Part shown: in pieces, positions 10,819-23,730 of the stretch
Layout: every line of letters starts with the position of its first letter
Position numbering within the stretch: position 1 is the stretch's first letter
NCBI RefSeq assembly: GCF_030867095.1
Contig: NC_081835.1
Span: forward strand, 40,717,892-40,781,891
Source of the DNA: Alligator mississippiensis
Lineage: Eukaryota > Chordata > Crocodylia > Alligatoridae
Length of the DNA stretch: 64,000 nucleotides
Reading direction: 5' to 3'
Made by a program: the position numbers and the translations under genes
Notes under the pieces: model-generated
What the model was told of the DNA's origin: nothing
Databases searched by the model: none
The model's input: only the letters and a program-made list of their open reading frames with translations

Positions 10819-11681
10819 GGCTAGGGACAGATATTCAAAAAGTCTGAGCCTGAATTGATTCAATCTTTGCAGGTTAGTCTAAACTGGTTTGTAACAAGAC
10901 AGACATCCCCTCTGGACTGAAGAAATGCAGGCACATGCCTGAAGTAGCTCAAGCTAAAAGCAGGGGGGCACTAGAGCAGCCCTCCTTTCCACAGTACTGA
11001 GCTGGGGGGAGTGGGGGGGTGGGTAGGTGGCCAGGCCCCAGCAGGAGCTCTGACCAGGGTGGGAGTTAGGTACACAGCATGGAGTTGCAGAGGATTAACA
11101 GAGCACTTATCACCTCATCAGGAAAACAAAAGCCTCTCTCATTAGTTCAAGCTGTTCTTCACCAGCCTTTTCCAAGGAAGGAAAGGAAAGACATTACCAG
11201 CTGACCTGCTGATTAGCTCCAAAAAGCCCTAAGCAGACACTGTCCTGTCTGCCTTACAGACATCTCTCAGCATTAGCTACCGTACCACATGCTGGCTACT
11301 GTCTATGATGTGGGAGAAGGGAGGAATCCCTGCTTACACAGGGAGTGGGGGGGGAAGCCAGGCAAAGCTCCAGCCAGGGAGCAGAGGGGAGGGGCCAGCC
11401 CAGCTCTCTGGAGAAGAGAGCCCCTCCCAAGGCTGCAAAGCATCTGGGGTTCTGGGGGACTCTGGTTTAAGTTAAACCAGGAAGGGGTCTGGAATAGACA
11501 TTTCATAAACCAGTTTGACCCAAATAAGTTACGTCTGATACTACATTCAACCAGGCTTATCTCAAACTGGTTTTAGCCATTTTCAAATTGGTTTATGTGC
11601 ACTGAAGATTTGTTCTGTTACAGGTTTAAACCAGTTTCTGATCATTTAAACCGGTTTGTGTGTAATATCTGTCCCTAGCCT
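10819..11681. mobile_element. Inverted-repeat DNA element, CTAGGGACAGATATT ends
   Basis: The left end ggctagggacagatatt (10819-10835) is repeated in inverted form at the right end (aatatctgtccctagcc, about 11664-11680). Inside, aaactggttt and its complement recur many times near both ends, giving a foldback structure. No transposase frame is present. The superfamily could not be assigned because no convincing target duplication was seen. Confidence 0.72.
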
Positions 11682-12930
11682 ATAAGTTTTTGGTATTCTC
11701 ATCTGAATCTTACCTGCAGGACTGTTCAACCCATCTCCAAAAGTGCTTTACAGAACTGAATGGGGTTCAGGAAAGGTTAATGAGAGTGACTGATGGCCTG
11801 GAGAAACACTCCTGAATAGGAGGACTAAAGTTGTTGCTTTAGAGAAATAAGCAAAAGGGCCCAATTTTCCCAATAGAAATTCCATCCAAACTGGTATGCT
11901 TTCACTGTCAATACAAGTCTATTAAATTCTGTTAAAGCCTATTAAATAAGGCCTGAACTGAAGAAGTTAGATCAGAGGGATCTGTTTTCCCGATCTCAAA
12001 AAACAAGGAACTTGGGAAAGCCCAATGAAGTTGGAGGTGTCTGAGTGCAGCATCCAAAGCAATTCTTACCCAACCCATTCCTTGCCCAGCTCACAAATCT
12101 TGGTTATGTGGCAAATCATTTCACTGCAAACCACCTCTGCTGATCTGTTACAAAGCAGTACAGTTTAAAAAATGAAACATTGTCTAGGCTTGCATGTGAA
12201 AAGATGACATATACATCATTTGCGTTACAGGCTTTGGACAGAATGAAATCTAGTGTAGAGAGTGTTACAGTCCTCCATGATCTCTAGGAGTATTTGTGGT
12301 GGTGGTGAATAGCAGCCTGGCTTATTGCTCATTATAAAAGCCTTTCTGGATTGCTGCTCTGTGACTTTTCAACTACGTTCACTGCAGAAAATATTGGGGG
12401 GTTGTTTGGCTGGAGGGCAGGGACAGGTGCCCCAGGGCAATGCCCTCTGCTTTTGCCTCAAAACTTTAGGTGTAGATAGATGAACAGGCAATTGTTAGTA
12501 TCAGGGTATCCTGATCTGACTGAAGTAACTAAGAAGCTGAATCTGTCCTCTGTAATCTATTATGAATGGCAAATTCAACACAATTTCTTTTCTTCTGTTC
12601 TGTTGAATGATATAGTTGGGACTGTGGAGCAGGACTGAGGGACACATACCGGTGCATGAGGGAAGCCAGCTCTGGAATAGTAAGGACAGCATATCAGGAC
12701 TGAGAGATATTAGCATTGCTACATTGTAAAGAAGCACAGGACTGGAATAGTAAAGGACTGTCAGGTAGTATTGAGACCTGTCAGAAGAACTGGACAAACT
12801 GGCCTAGTGTCTTATGTCCTTGTGCTTGATTTTTAGTTAACTGTGAGTACATTTCTGTATTAACGAACACTGAGAAATACTGTAGAAGCAAAGTTGGCTG
12901 CAGTATCCATCCTGTTTGATGCTATTCAAA

Positions 12931-13442
12931 AGGATCATAGTCACATCATGAGATCATCTAATCCAGACCCCTGTTCAAGGTAGGAGTGTCCCTGACTAAT
13001 CTATCTCAGCCAGATGTCAGTCTAACCTGCTCTTGAAAGTTTCCAGGGATGGAGATCCCATAGCTTCTTTAAGAAATTTAGTCCAGTGCTTGACCACTCT
13101 CATAGTTAGAAACTTCTTCCTAATCTCCAAGCTAAATTTTCTCTGTTGTTGTTGTTTGAGTCTTTTGTTTGTAGTCCTGTCCCCTGTAGCCACAGAGAAG
13201 ATTCTGTCTCTATCCTCTTTATAATCTCCCCTCAGGTATTTAAAGACTATTATCAAATCCCTTCTGAATCTTCTCTTCTCCAAACTAAACAATCCTAGTT
13301 CTTTCAGCTTTTCCTCATAAATCATGTTTCCCAGGCCCCTAATCATTTTTGTTGCTCTGTGCTGGATTCTTTGCAAGCTGTCCACCACACCTTCCTTGAA
13401 GTGTGGGGCCCAAAACTGAACAGGGTTTAGGACCCCCAATAT
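12931..13442 (-). mobile_element. CR1 LINE 3' end
   Basis: The minus strand carries about 140 codons of the C-terminus of CR1 ORF2, including VDSLQRIQHRATKMIRGL, KRRFRRDLIIVFKYLRG and SPSLETFKSRLD. The 3' UTR ends near 12931 (gatcatctaatccagacccc on the plus strand). The frame is unusually clean, which suggests one of the younger CR1 copies here. Confidence 0.92.
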
Positions 13443-14448
13443 CTGGCTATCTGGAAAGTTATTTTCAGTGTCATGCTGTGTGCTCTTTTACACACTGAGA
13501 AGAGGAGCTGCTGGCAAATTCAGATCTTTCACTCTAGGACAACGGAGAGCTGGCTGAAAACCAGAATCTGTGTATAGGGGAGTTTATTTCTGCTTCCTTT
13601 TTCTGGATGGCTGGTAGTAACAAGAAGACTGGGTAGAGCTTACTGTGAGAGCTGAGCATAGCAACTCAGTGCCCCAGTCAGTCCCCCCCAAGCTGTGTCT
13701 CCTTTAGCTGCTGCATAGTCTTCTGCAATATAAAGATTTGTTGCTAATATGTCACCTGTAACAGACTGTACAGCTTCTGCTGCTCAGCTAAGAGCCTTCC
13801 CACTCAGCCCAGTGTAGATCTCTCTGCTCAAAATGGAACAAGATGATTTCCAAAACGCCCCTTCTGCTTTGGTGGGCAGCTGTCCAAGCAAGCCTGTGCC
13901 TTTCAGCCAGCCAGGTTGTTACCTCCTGCTAACACTAAACTGAGTGCCCCAGTATCTGTCCATCTAGAAGGACATCTTTGGTTTCGTGCTGTGTACTCTT
14001 TCACTTGCTGGACCAAGGAGTTCCTTGCAAGCAGGCGCAGGCATTAGGTACTGTCCTGCACTGTTCCCCATGTTGATGTGCTGCTGGCATGACATGGCAA
14101 GGCTATTAACAAAAACCCTGTACCATTCAGTCTTTAGAGAGACCAGACTACAGCCATATATGATCAGGACCTCTTTTCCAAGCTTAGACACAAAATTAAG
14201 GGACAGTTACAAAGTCCTTAATGACTGCACTTTTTATAAAACCAAAGCAAGGTATGGTTACATTTCCAAAAAAGACTCCATTCCTTCTTAGGAGGTAAGG
14301 TATTACTACCCAAGTCAGATAAAGAAACAAGAGACAGGTTTATAACCCAACCTTTTATTAATTATACCCCAAAGTGTAAGAATAAGCACTTGTCTCTATG
14401 TCTGTTTAGCTACCAGCAGCAGCACAATACAGATTTTCACCTATGCCT

Positions 14449-14788
14449 AGAGAGCTACTGAAATTGTGATTTCACAGATTTTGCGAAATCCAGCATTGCC
14501 TGTGAAATCCACTGGGGGGGGTAAAAAAAAAACCCCCAAAAAACTTAAAATAAAATACTGGCTCCCCGGAGAGAGCCAGCAACCCTTAAGGCACTATGGC
14601 AGCCTGTTGGACAGGGAAGAAATGGCTGCTTGAAGGGCTGCCAACAAGATTGACGATGCCCCCTGCCCCTCATTACTGATTGGCTGCAAGTGCTGCCTGT
14701 TTTGTGTAACCCTGCACCTCTCCACCCATTGGCGACAAGAGGTGGGGTGACACGATGGGCACTGCTTGCAGCCAATCAGCAGTAAGGC
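14449..14788. mobile_element. hAT MITE, partial, same family as 28225-28669
   Basis: Shares tactgaaat...acagattttgc at its start and the phrases attggctgcaagtgctgcctgtt and ccaatcagcag with the complete copy beside AMIGO3. Its right part is replaced at 14789 by another inverted-repeat element. The terminal repeat on the left is decayed. Confidence 0.65.
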
Positions 14789-15454
14789 AATCCTACCATA
14801 TTAGGCCATGGAACAAACTTAAAGTAGGGTGGCAGTCTTTTAGCTGCCAATTAGCTAGAGTCTGTGTCCTTGTGAAAAGTACAGTTCTGGGCAAGGGGAC
14901 TTATCTCTTTCCCTCACCATTTGGGAATGTTACTGGGTGCGTTCTGACCAGGCTAGTGGTAATGTTAGCAAAGGTTTACTCTAAAGCAGGCGTCGGCACC
15001 TGCTTTAGCCATGCTTCTGCAGCTTTGCATAAGTCCTGTGAAAATGGCCAAAGCTGACAACCACTTAACAAAGATGCATGACTACAAACAAAGATTCTAG
15101 CTGACTACATACAACTCAATTCTTATCAGAAGGCAAAACATCAGTTCTTACTTTTAGCTGCTATTAAGCACTTTCTCAAAAAGCAGTTATTCATATTTGG
15201 CCTAGCCTAGTAAGTGGTCTTGACAAAGAGATTCTTATTTTACTTTCCCAGGCTACTGCTTATGACTTAAATGCAAGCATATTGATTATTGATTGTATAC
15301 CAGCTGAAGTGCTTATTAATCATGACTCAGGATTTTGCTAGGTTTGTACTCTACACTTGTCAGTGTGGTCTGTCAGTCACTGACTATGTCTACAGCCTAC
15401 AAGGCTGTTCTGCTGCCCTGAGTTTGTTCCATGGCCTAACATGGTAGGATGGGC
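14789..15454. mobile_element. Inverted-repeat element, about 36-bp ends
   Basis: The left end reads atcctaccatattaggccat followed by ggaacaaact; the right end near 15416-15454 is its inverted copy with few changes. It lies where the neighbouring hAT MITE is interrupted and probably inserted into it. The interior shows no open frame. No clear target duplication was seen. Confidence 0.6.
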
Positions 15455-17881
15455 AGCACTGTCCATCAGACTGGGGTAGTTGTTCTCCCCTGCCTACAAG
15501 CTGGGGCAGAAATGCCAAGTGGGCAAAATCCAGACAGAAATGCTTTGTCTCTATATTGGAGCCAGGCCCTAATCAATAAATAGACTTCTGATGGTGGGGC
15601 ATTTGGAAGGCAGAGTAATTGCCAAGTGGTGGTATGATTTGCTGATCCCTGCCAGAGACTCTGGTGGCCTTGTGCTTATATGATACTTCTGTTTGTCTGC
15701 TAAATAATTGAGCAGCTGTTCTATCAAATATCCATCAGTGTGAGCTAATGGGAGTTGCCTTGGCGGGTACAACATCTTGTGTAATAATGACACTGGAGAG
15801 AGCCAGCACAGGATGAGATCAGGCCTCCTGTAGGTATATACTTGAATTGCTTGTGGCTGGGTGCTCACTCCAGGAGCTGACTTTGGGAAAGCTTGCTTTT
15901 TCTTTCCAGGGGATTCCTATGTCTGCATCTAGTTTCTTGTCCCAATGCACCAAGACATTGGTCACAGCATTCCTTGCACAAGTCCAGTGGGGGAATAAAA
16001 CCTTATCACCCAGGTGCCCCAGACAGAATTGGGGGTGGTTTTGTTCCTGGTATGAGGGAGGAGGCCCACACACTTGCTTGATTGGCAGTGCAGTAGGAAT
16101 GACCGATCCTCTTGTTCTCCCAGGCAGGACTGTTGTTAGGCCCAGAGCTACAGAATGAGCTTAGAATCTGTTCCAGCCACAAGTTTTAGATTTGGTAGAA
16201 TAGTGGTCTGGGGACAGGCAGTGACATGGGGATGCCTAGTGCCCCATGAAGAATTTTGTGGGTGCTTTATAGACTGCAGCACATGCCCCAGCCCCTGAGT
16301 AAGCTGTGGCCTGGTGGATTGCAGACAACTACATAGTTGGGTGCTGTCCCCTCTCTCCCCCAGCCTTTGTTCATGTTGTTAGCTTGTGGTCTACTCTATT
16401 GGAAACTCTTCTGTGACTGCATCTCTATTTGCCTCCTGGCAGGGAGCACAGAGGACTTTGGTGTTATGAGCCACTTTCAGCAGTTTTTCTGCCAGTTTAA
16501 CCTGCTTCAGAGCAGATTAGGAAGACTTGTGAGAGATGTGGAGAAACAATTTGGGAAGCAGTTTAGAGTTGACCCTGCTGTACCTATTCTTAGCTGTTCA
16601 GACTCTTTTGTGTAAAGGGATGGGACTTCCCACCACAGCTCATCTTGAGACGGGGAGAGTGTTTTGTTGGGCATACATCCCACCTGCTTTTAGGTTGGTT
16701 TTTCTCTAACCCTCAGTTGCCTACCTTTTGTATGGGCCCTTGTGTTTCTTCCACAGACGAAGGGTTGGCTTCCCTTTGGAAAGTGACTGCAGTCTTGGTC
16801 ATGGCTTCTCCCATAGTGGCTCTTTGTGGCCCATTGGCCCAGCTCTTTAAATGTGAGACCTTGGCAGAGTCAGTTGGCACAGAAGTGTAAGGGGGCATGG
16901 TGTGACTGTACTGGTACCAGGTGTGGAAACCCTTCCCCTCTCACTTCCCATAGCAGATCCACCAGCCCAACTAACAGCCAACTACAGAATAAAACCAGGA
17001 GATTTCAACACAGGGGTTGAAGAGGAAAGAGGGCAGGTGCTGAGGCAGGGGACTTGAAGGCAGGTGCCCAGCAGAGAAGATGTGAAAGTCTGATTTCAGC
17101 AGGATGGAGTGCTGGAAGCATACCACTCCTGTTTCTAGTGCATGTGACAATTTGGTTTTCCTGGCAGGAGACTCTGAGCAGAATTGGATGCTGACAGACT
17201 GTAAGGATAAGTCACGTGAAGCAAAGAGACTATACTGTCACTAGGCCTCTGTAGATGTGCTTTGAACAGATGACTGCCTCTGCTAGGCTGATCAGCTTAC
17301 CACAAACTCTTGCCATGCAGTAAGGTGTGTGGAGAGCAAGTAAAGTGCAGACTTTTCATTGAGAGAGAACTTGTCCTGTTTCATATCCAAAGGCCAGCTC
17401 TCAGGAGATGGTTTAAAAAAACCTCTACGGGGCAGGCCTGCTGGTTCTGTACAGCTTTGCTGTGCCAGGTTGGAACAGCAGTGACTTCAGTGGAAGTGTG
17501 TGGAGAATGGTAGATAAGCTATAGTTTACTACCCCTGTGGGTGGCTAAGGCTCTAGGAAAAGTAGGTCTGCTTAATTGCATTTTCTGCAGCTTAGCATGT
17601 AATGCAGTGGGGCTGCTATATAATGGCAGTGCTTGTATGTCAGAGAGCAGCATGCAGTTGGGTGCACCCCTGTTTGGCATTTCCTGAGTTTGTTGTGCTT
17701 AATACTCGAACACACTGCAGCTGTCTGTGGAATAACTGGGTATTAGCAGTTCAGGGAAAGGTTGCGATCTGCATTGTGGAGGAAGCCTGTGAAAATGAGT
17801 GTTGCTTGATTCCTAGTGCACATGAGACTGAATATGTTGGGGGACTATGTTAGTTTAGCGGGGAGAGGCAAATGTAGGTGT
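15455..17881. other. Intron-like sequence, nothing assigned
   Basis: No exon, repeat or RNA gene could be supported. A plus-strand frame at about 16441-16615 looks faintly protein-like but has no convincing homology or splice context (see the rejected list). Confidence 0.45.
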
Positions 17882-18461
17882 TTTGAATATAGGTGACTTG
17901 TGAAGGCAGAGGGTAAGTGTGCAGTCACTAACTCTGAGCTAATTTTGTGTAACTGAAGGCCTTGGAAAAGGAATCATTCAGGGCCTGACTCTCCAAACTG
18001 TGCATGTACTCTGACTGGTGAGTCCTAGTGGTAGGAGCAGTGATCAAAGCTGAACTGCCAGGCTTGCATTCTGCTGGCAAAGGCAGAACTTTGCTTGTGT
18101 TCAGGGCTAGCTTGATCTTGTTTGCTCAATACTCATGGTGTTGTAAGCAGTGTAGCCCTGGCGTGCACCCAGAAAACAGCAGACAAGAACACAGCCTTTA
18201 GTGTTCTGTATTCAGTCCTAGCAGCAACCAGTGAATGTGGCTCTCCATATTCTCCCTGCACTTTTCCAGACATTACTAGTGGCTCCCGTTCTGAACAGTG
18301 GGGCGGGGAGTTCAGTTATAATCAAGATTCCATGCCAGCCAAGGTCTGCGATGCCTGCATCCAAAACTTGCCAAGCTGCTTCCAGCCACCTGATCAGTGC
18401 CCTTATCTGAGATGTGCTGCCTGGTGCTTTGAATATAGGTGACTTGTGAAGGCAGAGGGTA
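17882..18461. repeat. 34-bp direct repeats bracketing 512 bp
   Basis: An identical 34-base sequence beginning tttgaatataggtgacttgt and ending gcagagggta occurs at 17882-17915 and 18428-18461. Flanks outside the repeat do not match. The segment between shows no terminal inverted repeats or known element. Confidence 0.8.
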
Positions 18462-19130
18462 GAATTGGGAATTTAGGCAGGCAATGTTTTTCCTCCAGGG
18501 CTAGCCCTTTACCCCTCTCCAAAGACATTGGTTGTAGAAAAGGGCTTCACCATAACCTAGATAAAAACCTTCCTTATGGTTTCTAGCTGGAGCAATAGTG
18601 CTTAGTGCTGACCCATTAGCTTAAGTTTACAGCTAAATGAGAAGCCCAGAACTTGGCAGCCATCCTGGACTACTGGTGCCAGTATTTGCTGAGAAGATGG
18701 TGCATTCCTAAGGGACCTTCATTAAATTTTCAAAGTCCTGTTTGTCAAAGAGTCTGTGTCCAGGGTTGTGGTTTTCTTTGCAAATATGAGCCCTGAAAAA
18801 AGATATGAAAGACTTTACTGAGCGTTTGTGCTTTTGAATTGTTCTCTTTTCCTGCAGTGGCTTGAGAGGCAGTGCAATGCAAGGTTCACTCCTGTAGATC
18901 CTGCTAACATTTGGGCTTCCAGTTGACTGGAATGGCAGCAGCCACAGCAGTTTTTTCATGTGTATGCATCTGAGCAAGCCTGGAAGGGATGCCCAATTTT
19001 AGCCTGGAATAGGTGGGAAGTAGTGATCAGCCCCACTCCCTCTATAAAGAGGGATTGCCAGCTGTGACTCATCTTTCCAGGCAGTAACTGGGGCTAGTGT
19101 GTCCCTCTGTGGTTTTCCTCCTAGGCCAGT
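18462..19130. other. Intron-like sequence, nothing assigned
   Basis: No gene or repeat could be supported in this stretch. Confidence 0.4.
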
Positions 19131-19375
19131 GGTGCTCAACATCCAGCCTGTGGGCCAGATGTAGCCCACAGGACCATGTCATCCAGCCCATGAAGAGCCC
19201 TGTAAGCCAGATGACAAGTGCTGGGTTGTGCCAGCATGCAGGGTTGCTTCACAGCCAGATCTGATGTGGCTGACGTGTTGGGTCACACCCACAGACTGAA
19301 CCCATGCACCCAGCCCCATACTGGATCTGGCCTATGGACTGGCCCTATGCCACTCATCTGGTTCATGGGGAGGGC
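19131..19375. mobile_element. hAT-like MITE fragment
   Basis: Starts with cagtggtgctcaacatccag followed by cctgtgggccagatgtagcc, the 5' end of the family that also starts at 19530 and 63509. The far end was not recognised; the limit given is where similarity fades. Confidence 0.5.
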
Positions 19376-19529
19376 TTTGTGGTGATGATGCTTACAACTG
19401 GACTAGAACGATGTTGGTGCTCATCTCAGCTAACAGTTGCCTTCCCCAGCAGACCAGGATCCCTGAGGCAGCTTAATTCAGGGAGTCCCAGTCCTGTTAG
19501 AAATGGGACAAGAAAGAAATCCTCTAGAT

Positions 19530-19765
19530 CAGAGGTGTGCAACCTCCAGCCTGTGTAACAGATGCAGCCCCCAGTGCCCTGTCATCTGGCCCATGGGGCC
19601 CCCCAGGGATCTGTGGGGAGCACAGCAGGCCATGGCACTGTGTGCTAGAAGGAACATGCAAGGTGGCACAGGGCTGGGTGAAGGCAACACAGAGTTCATT
19701 CCAGCTTGTGGACCAGCCCTGCATCACTCTTTTGGCCTGTGGGGTCAAAAGGTAGAGTACCACAG
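19530..19765. mobile_element. 236-bp hAT MITE with target duplication
   Basis: Left end cagaggtgtgcaacct; right end aggtagagtaccacag, an imperfect inverted copy. Flanks ctctagat (19522-19529) and ctctagag (19766-19773) match at seven of eight bases, the hAT duplication length. No coding capacity. Confidence 0.78.
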
Positions 19766-19773
19766 CTCTAGAG

Positions 19774-21640
19774 ACATGCACCCAGCACTGTGTCATCAGC
19801 ATGTTGCCTTACGTTGAGCACAGCTGCTGGTCTGAAAGGCTAGAGGACACAGAATAGTGAACTGAGGGGCGTGGACAGCTGGATGGCCTGGAGTGGGGTG
19901 TGTAACTGAAGCAATCATAAACTGCTTTGTTTCCTGTATGAAGACGAAGCCTGACCTGCTTGACTTCATAGGTAACTGGAGTGGCAAGAAGGGAGATTTT
20001 GCCACTGGGGGGAGGGAGGCAGTGTTCCTTCTCTTGCATTGTTGCTAATTTAACTTGAATGCCTGATAAAAATCTGAGAAGAGAGCTCTCCTCTTACTGT
20101 CCATTCATAGATCAAAAACTCCATTCAATGCCCTGATAAGATTTGAGCCTGGGCCAAGCTGTCTGTTGCTGGCCTGTTGTTTAGCCACTCTAAATATTAG
20201 GGAGAGTACCCGGTTCAGAGCTAACCCCAGCAAGGAGCAGTGAGGAAGCAGTCCAGCAGAGGCTGCCTCTAGGTGAATGCTTCTCAGAGCCCTTGTGGCT
20301 TCTCCCCTGGCATCTTGTTTCCCGAGTGCCTGAGTTCTGAAGGCTGCTATCTACTCTGGCTCCATCAACCCTGCCTAGGGAGTTTTCCCTCCATTTAATT
20401 AGGTTTGGAAGCCCTATGTGGTGCAGCTGTTCACCTACTGAAGCACCCAGCTTTCTACCACAAGTTTTTGTTGCACTGCATGTGGGAAGGATGCTGGCTT
20501 GTGATTTAAGGTATTGGCCCAGGAGTCTGGGGCCTGTGTTTTATTTCTGTGTCAACTATAAATTCACTGTGGCCTTGACCAAGTCACAGCACACATCCCT
20601 GTGTCAGTAGCTGTCTGTTATAAGAGGCCAGTTCTCCCCAGCTCCTGGCAGGGCTGAAAGGCAGTTAATGTTACTGAAGTAGATGGGGTGCTATGCTTCA
20701 TGTTTAAAAGTACAAGATACTAGCAGGAAACTGAAGCCATGAAGGCAGTCCTGTAAGTGTCTCCTAAAAGCACGGGGATGACTGGAGCCAGGGATGCATT
20801 GAAACAACCAGCTGTCCCCTTAAATAGGGTGCAGCTGGAGGTATAGTGAAGGGAATGGGACAGCCTTGTCTGTGCCCCCATCAACAACAATGGGGTGCCA
20901 TCTCCACTCCAAGAGTGGATGGCAGCATACCTCCTTAGAGTGCTGTGTGTCTTAGCCTTTCTGTGCTGTGCAGTGGTGGTTGCTAGCATCTCTTCTTGGA
21001 CAACTGCTGTAGCCCAGGGTGATCATGGTCAACCACCATACACCAGCAGTGCCTGTTCAGGTGCCAGTCCACAATTAGGAACCACTTGCTCAGCCCTTAA
21101 GCCAGCACAGCTCTGCATCTAATTGCCAGGTGGGGTGGAAAGGTGTATATGGGCCCTTTGGGAAATGGACTCTCTGCCTAGCCCAACTTCATGTTGTGGA
21201 AGTATTTTTCAGAAAGTCCTTTGCAGTGCTATAGCTCGGTGTGAAGGAACCTGCACAATGAAATGCATGCCTGTCTGCCAGTCTGGGAATTGAGCCTTAC
21301 CCTGTGCAATTCCTGCACTGGCTTGTAAGTTCTCCTTCACTGTATGCGTCAGAGATGAGTTGTCAGGGCTCCTTCTGAGATACTGTACCACTTGCTTGTG
21401 TTCAGCCATTGTTCTTGCTGCAGCAGAGCCGCGTGGCTTGTTGCTGTCACTAGTGGGAATGCTGGAACTGGGAGCCTCTGGCAGCACAGCAAATTTCTCT
21501 AGGTTCTTTTGTGTTTTCTCCCTAGCATCAAAGACAGCTGTTTGTGGTGTGTTTGGCCAAGCCTATCGGGCAGAGGTAGCAGGCTGCTAATGTGAACAGA
21601 TAGGCCCCCCAGCAGCTCACCAAAACTCCCTAAGTGGCTC
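19774..21640. other. Intron-like sequence, nothing assigned
   Basis: Short open frames occur on both strands, but none shows splice context or recognisable protein motifs. Confidence 0.4.
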
Positions 21641-21644
21641 TGCT

Positions 21645-22552
21645 CCATGCTGGGCTGGGTGGTTGGGATGGGCTGCACGTGGGGACCTGCATCTGGGAGC
21701 GGGATAGGTAGGCGGGGCTGGGGCTGGGATTGTGGGGCAGTGACAGCAGAGGGCTGGGGTCAAGGAAGAGCCCTGATCCGCTCCTCACGCTCACTTGTGA
21801 TGGGCATCAATTCTGTGGGCAGGGCTGTGTGGGGGATGGATCATGGCTCTGCCCTGGGCCCTGGCCCCATGCTGTCACTGCCCCATGATCCCAGGGTCTC
21901 CATGGAGACTTGCTCGGGCAGGGTACGTGGCCAGGCAAATGGGATGGGGCCACAGGTGGGCAGGGAGCTGCGTCCAGGAGTGGAATGGGTGGGTGAGGCC
22001 AGGTCTGGGATCTTGGGGCAGTGACAGCATGTGGCCAGGAACCAGGGCAGAGCTGCAATCTGCTCCCACCATGCCCCTGTCCACAGAACCAGCGCCCTTC
22101 ACAGATATGCAGGCAATGGATTGTGGCTCTGCCCCAGGCCCTGGTCCTGCACTATCACCATCCTGCCCTGTGATCCCAGCCCCAACCACCCATTCCACTC
22201 CTGGACACCACACCTTGCCCTCCTGCAGCCCCATCCCATCTGTCCGGCTGTGCACCTTGCTCCACGTGGGTCCCACCCCCAGCAATGGGTACAGAACAGA
22301 TGGGCCAGAACGCCTGGCCAGCAGGGCTAGGTCCAGCAGCGGCAGCCAGAAGGAGCCACTGCTGCTGGGAAGTGAGTTCAGCCATCATGCTGCCCCAGTC
22401 CTGCTGCTTGCCCAGGGGTGGCAGGACCAGCAGCATGCACCATGGCCTGGGCTGCCCACTGGGCTGGGTGGGGCTAAGGGACCTGCTGCAGGCCAGACAA
22501 AATTCCTTGGTGTGCCAGATCTGGTCCATGGGCTGTATTTTGCCCACCCCTG
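21645..22552. mobile_element. GC-rich hAT-like element with alternating inverted repeats
   Basis: The right end atctggtccatgggctgtat followed by tttgcccacccctg (ending 22552) is the inverted counterpart of the left end seen at 63509. Inside, the phrase gggcagtgacagca and its complement tgctgtcactgcccc alternate in orientation near 21740, 21870, 22016 and, more diverged, 22150. Long open frames on both strands, up to 236 codons, are by-products of this structure. The left end could not be located. Confidence 0.6.
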
Positions 22553-22611
22553 AGCAAGGGTATTATGGTTGTTTGCTAGGAGTAGGACTAGACAGATGAA
22601 CCCATCTGTAA

Positions 22612-22937
22612 ACTCACTACGGGGGACCAGAAGGCTTTGGGGGAGACCTTGTTTCCCTTAGCACCCCCCAGGATAACAAGGAATAATGGCCACAAGTTGT
22701 TGGAGAGTAGGTTTAGATTAGACATCCATAAGAACTACTTCACAGTTAGGGCGGCTAGGATCTGGAACCAACTTCCAAGGGAAGTGGTGCTGGTTCCTAC
22801 CCTGGGGGTCTTTAAGAAGCGGCTTGATGCCTACCTGGCTGGGGTCATTTGAGCCCAGTTTTCCTCCTGCCCAGGCAGGGGTCAGACTTGAAGATCTACA
22901 AGGTCCCTTCTGACCCTGCTTCTATGATTCTATGAAC
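22612..22937 (+). mobile_element. CR1 LINE 3' end
   Basis: Encodes the conserved CR1 ORF2 tail: RNNGHKLLESRFRLDIHKNY, then FTVRAARIWNQLPREVV and FKKRLDAYLAG, followed by the 3' UTR and a terminal tctatgattctatga tail. The frame is intact over some 70 codons. Confidence 0.93.
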
Positions 22938-23730
22938 CCTTGTGTCCTGCCAAGCTCTGGGGTGTGGTAGATGGGTAAACTCAATCTTCCTCTTTGCTAC
23001 CTTGATACAAAGGTGACCTTTCTTTATCAAGACCAGCTCCAACTGCTACCTGTGAGGTCTGTGTCTGTCTGGGAGTGAACTGCTGCATCAACCGTGGGCT
23101 ACTATCTCCTTGAGGGAGGGGGATAGTGAGCAGGTGGGCGGGGTGTGTTCATCTGCCCCCAGCTCCTGTCATCTACCCCCCCAAGCCCTGGCAACTTGCA
23201 GCTTAGGAAGAAACACCCTGGGTATCTGGGGCACGGCTAGCAACATATGCATAGTGGTCCAGACTCAGCATGAGCAGGCTGCCAGAGTAGTCATCCAGTT
23301 TCCTAGGTGGGTTTTTTGCTGATACAGTACCAATTTCCATGCAGAACCTGACCTATGTTTGCTTGTTTGCACCTAGCTTGGGTATGTCCATATAAACTGT
23401 AGTAGGACCCTACCTGTGTGTGAAATGGTTGGATTTGTAGAAATTGCTCCTTGAGGGAAGGTTGGAAAGGTACCTGCTTGCTTTGATGTTATCTGGTTGG
23501 ATGGTGGAGTAAGCAGTGGCCCTGGCTGTGTACTTCTGCATCTTTGGCATTTGGGGTCTGCTAATGTGTTCTTCCATTATGCAAGGAGCCAGCGTGGTAT
23601 AGCCGCAACTCCAACTCTGTTATCAGGGACCTTGCATGGGTATGTCCTTAGCTGTGTGTCTCCCGTGCACATGGGGCTAGAGAATACTGGGAAAGGAACT
23701 CATATCTCCCTGCTGCCAGGTAAATATTAA
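22938..23730. other. Intron-like sequence, nothing assigned
   Basis: No supportable gene or repeat between the two CR1 copies. Confidence 0.4.

Noticed and set aside
16441-16615. Plus-strand frame with SHFQQFFCQFNLLQSRLGRL
   Set aside because: It looks protein-like and follows a ctcctggcag acceptor, but there is no clear donor, no similarity to RNF123 as I recall it, and no partner exon.
21843-22553. 236-codon plus-strand open frame
   Set aside because: Product of GC-rich alternating inverted repeats ending in a hAT terminus.
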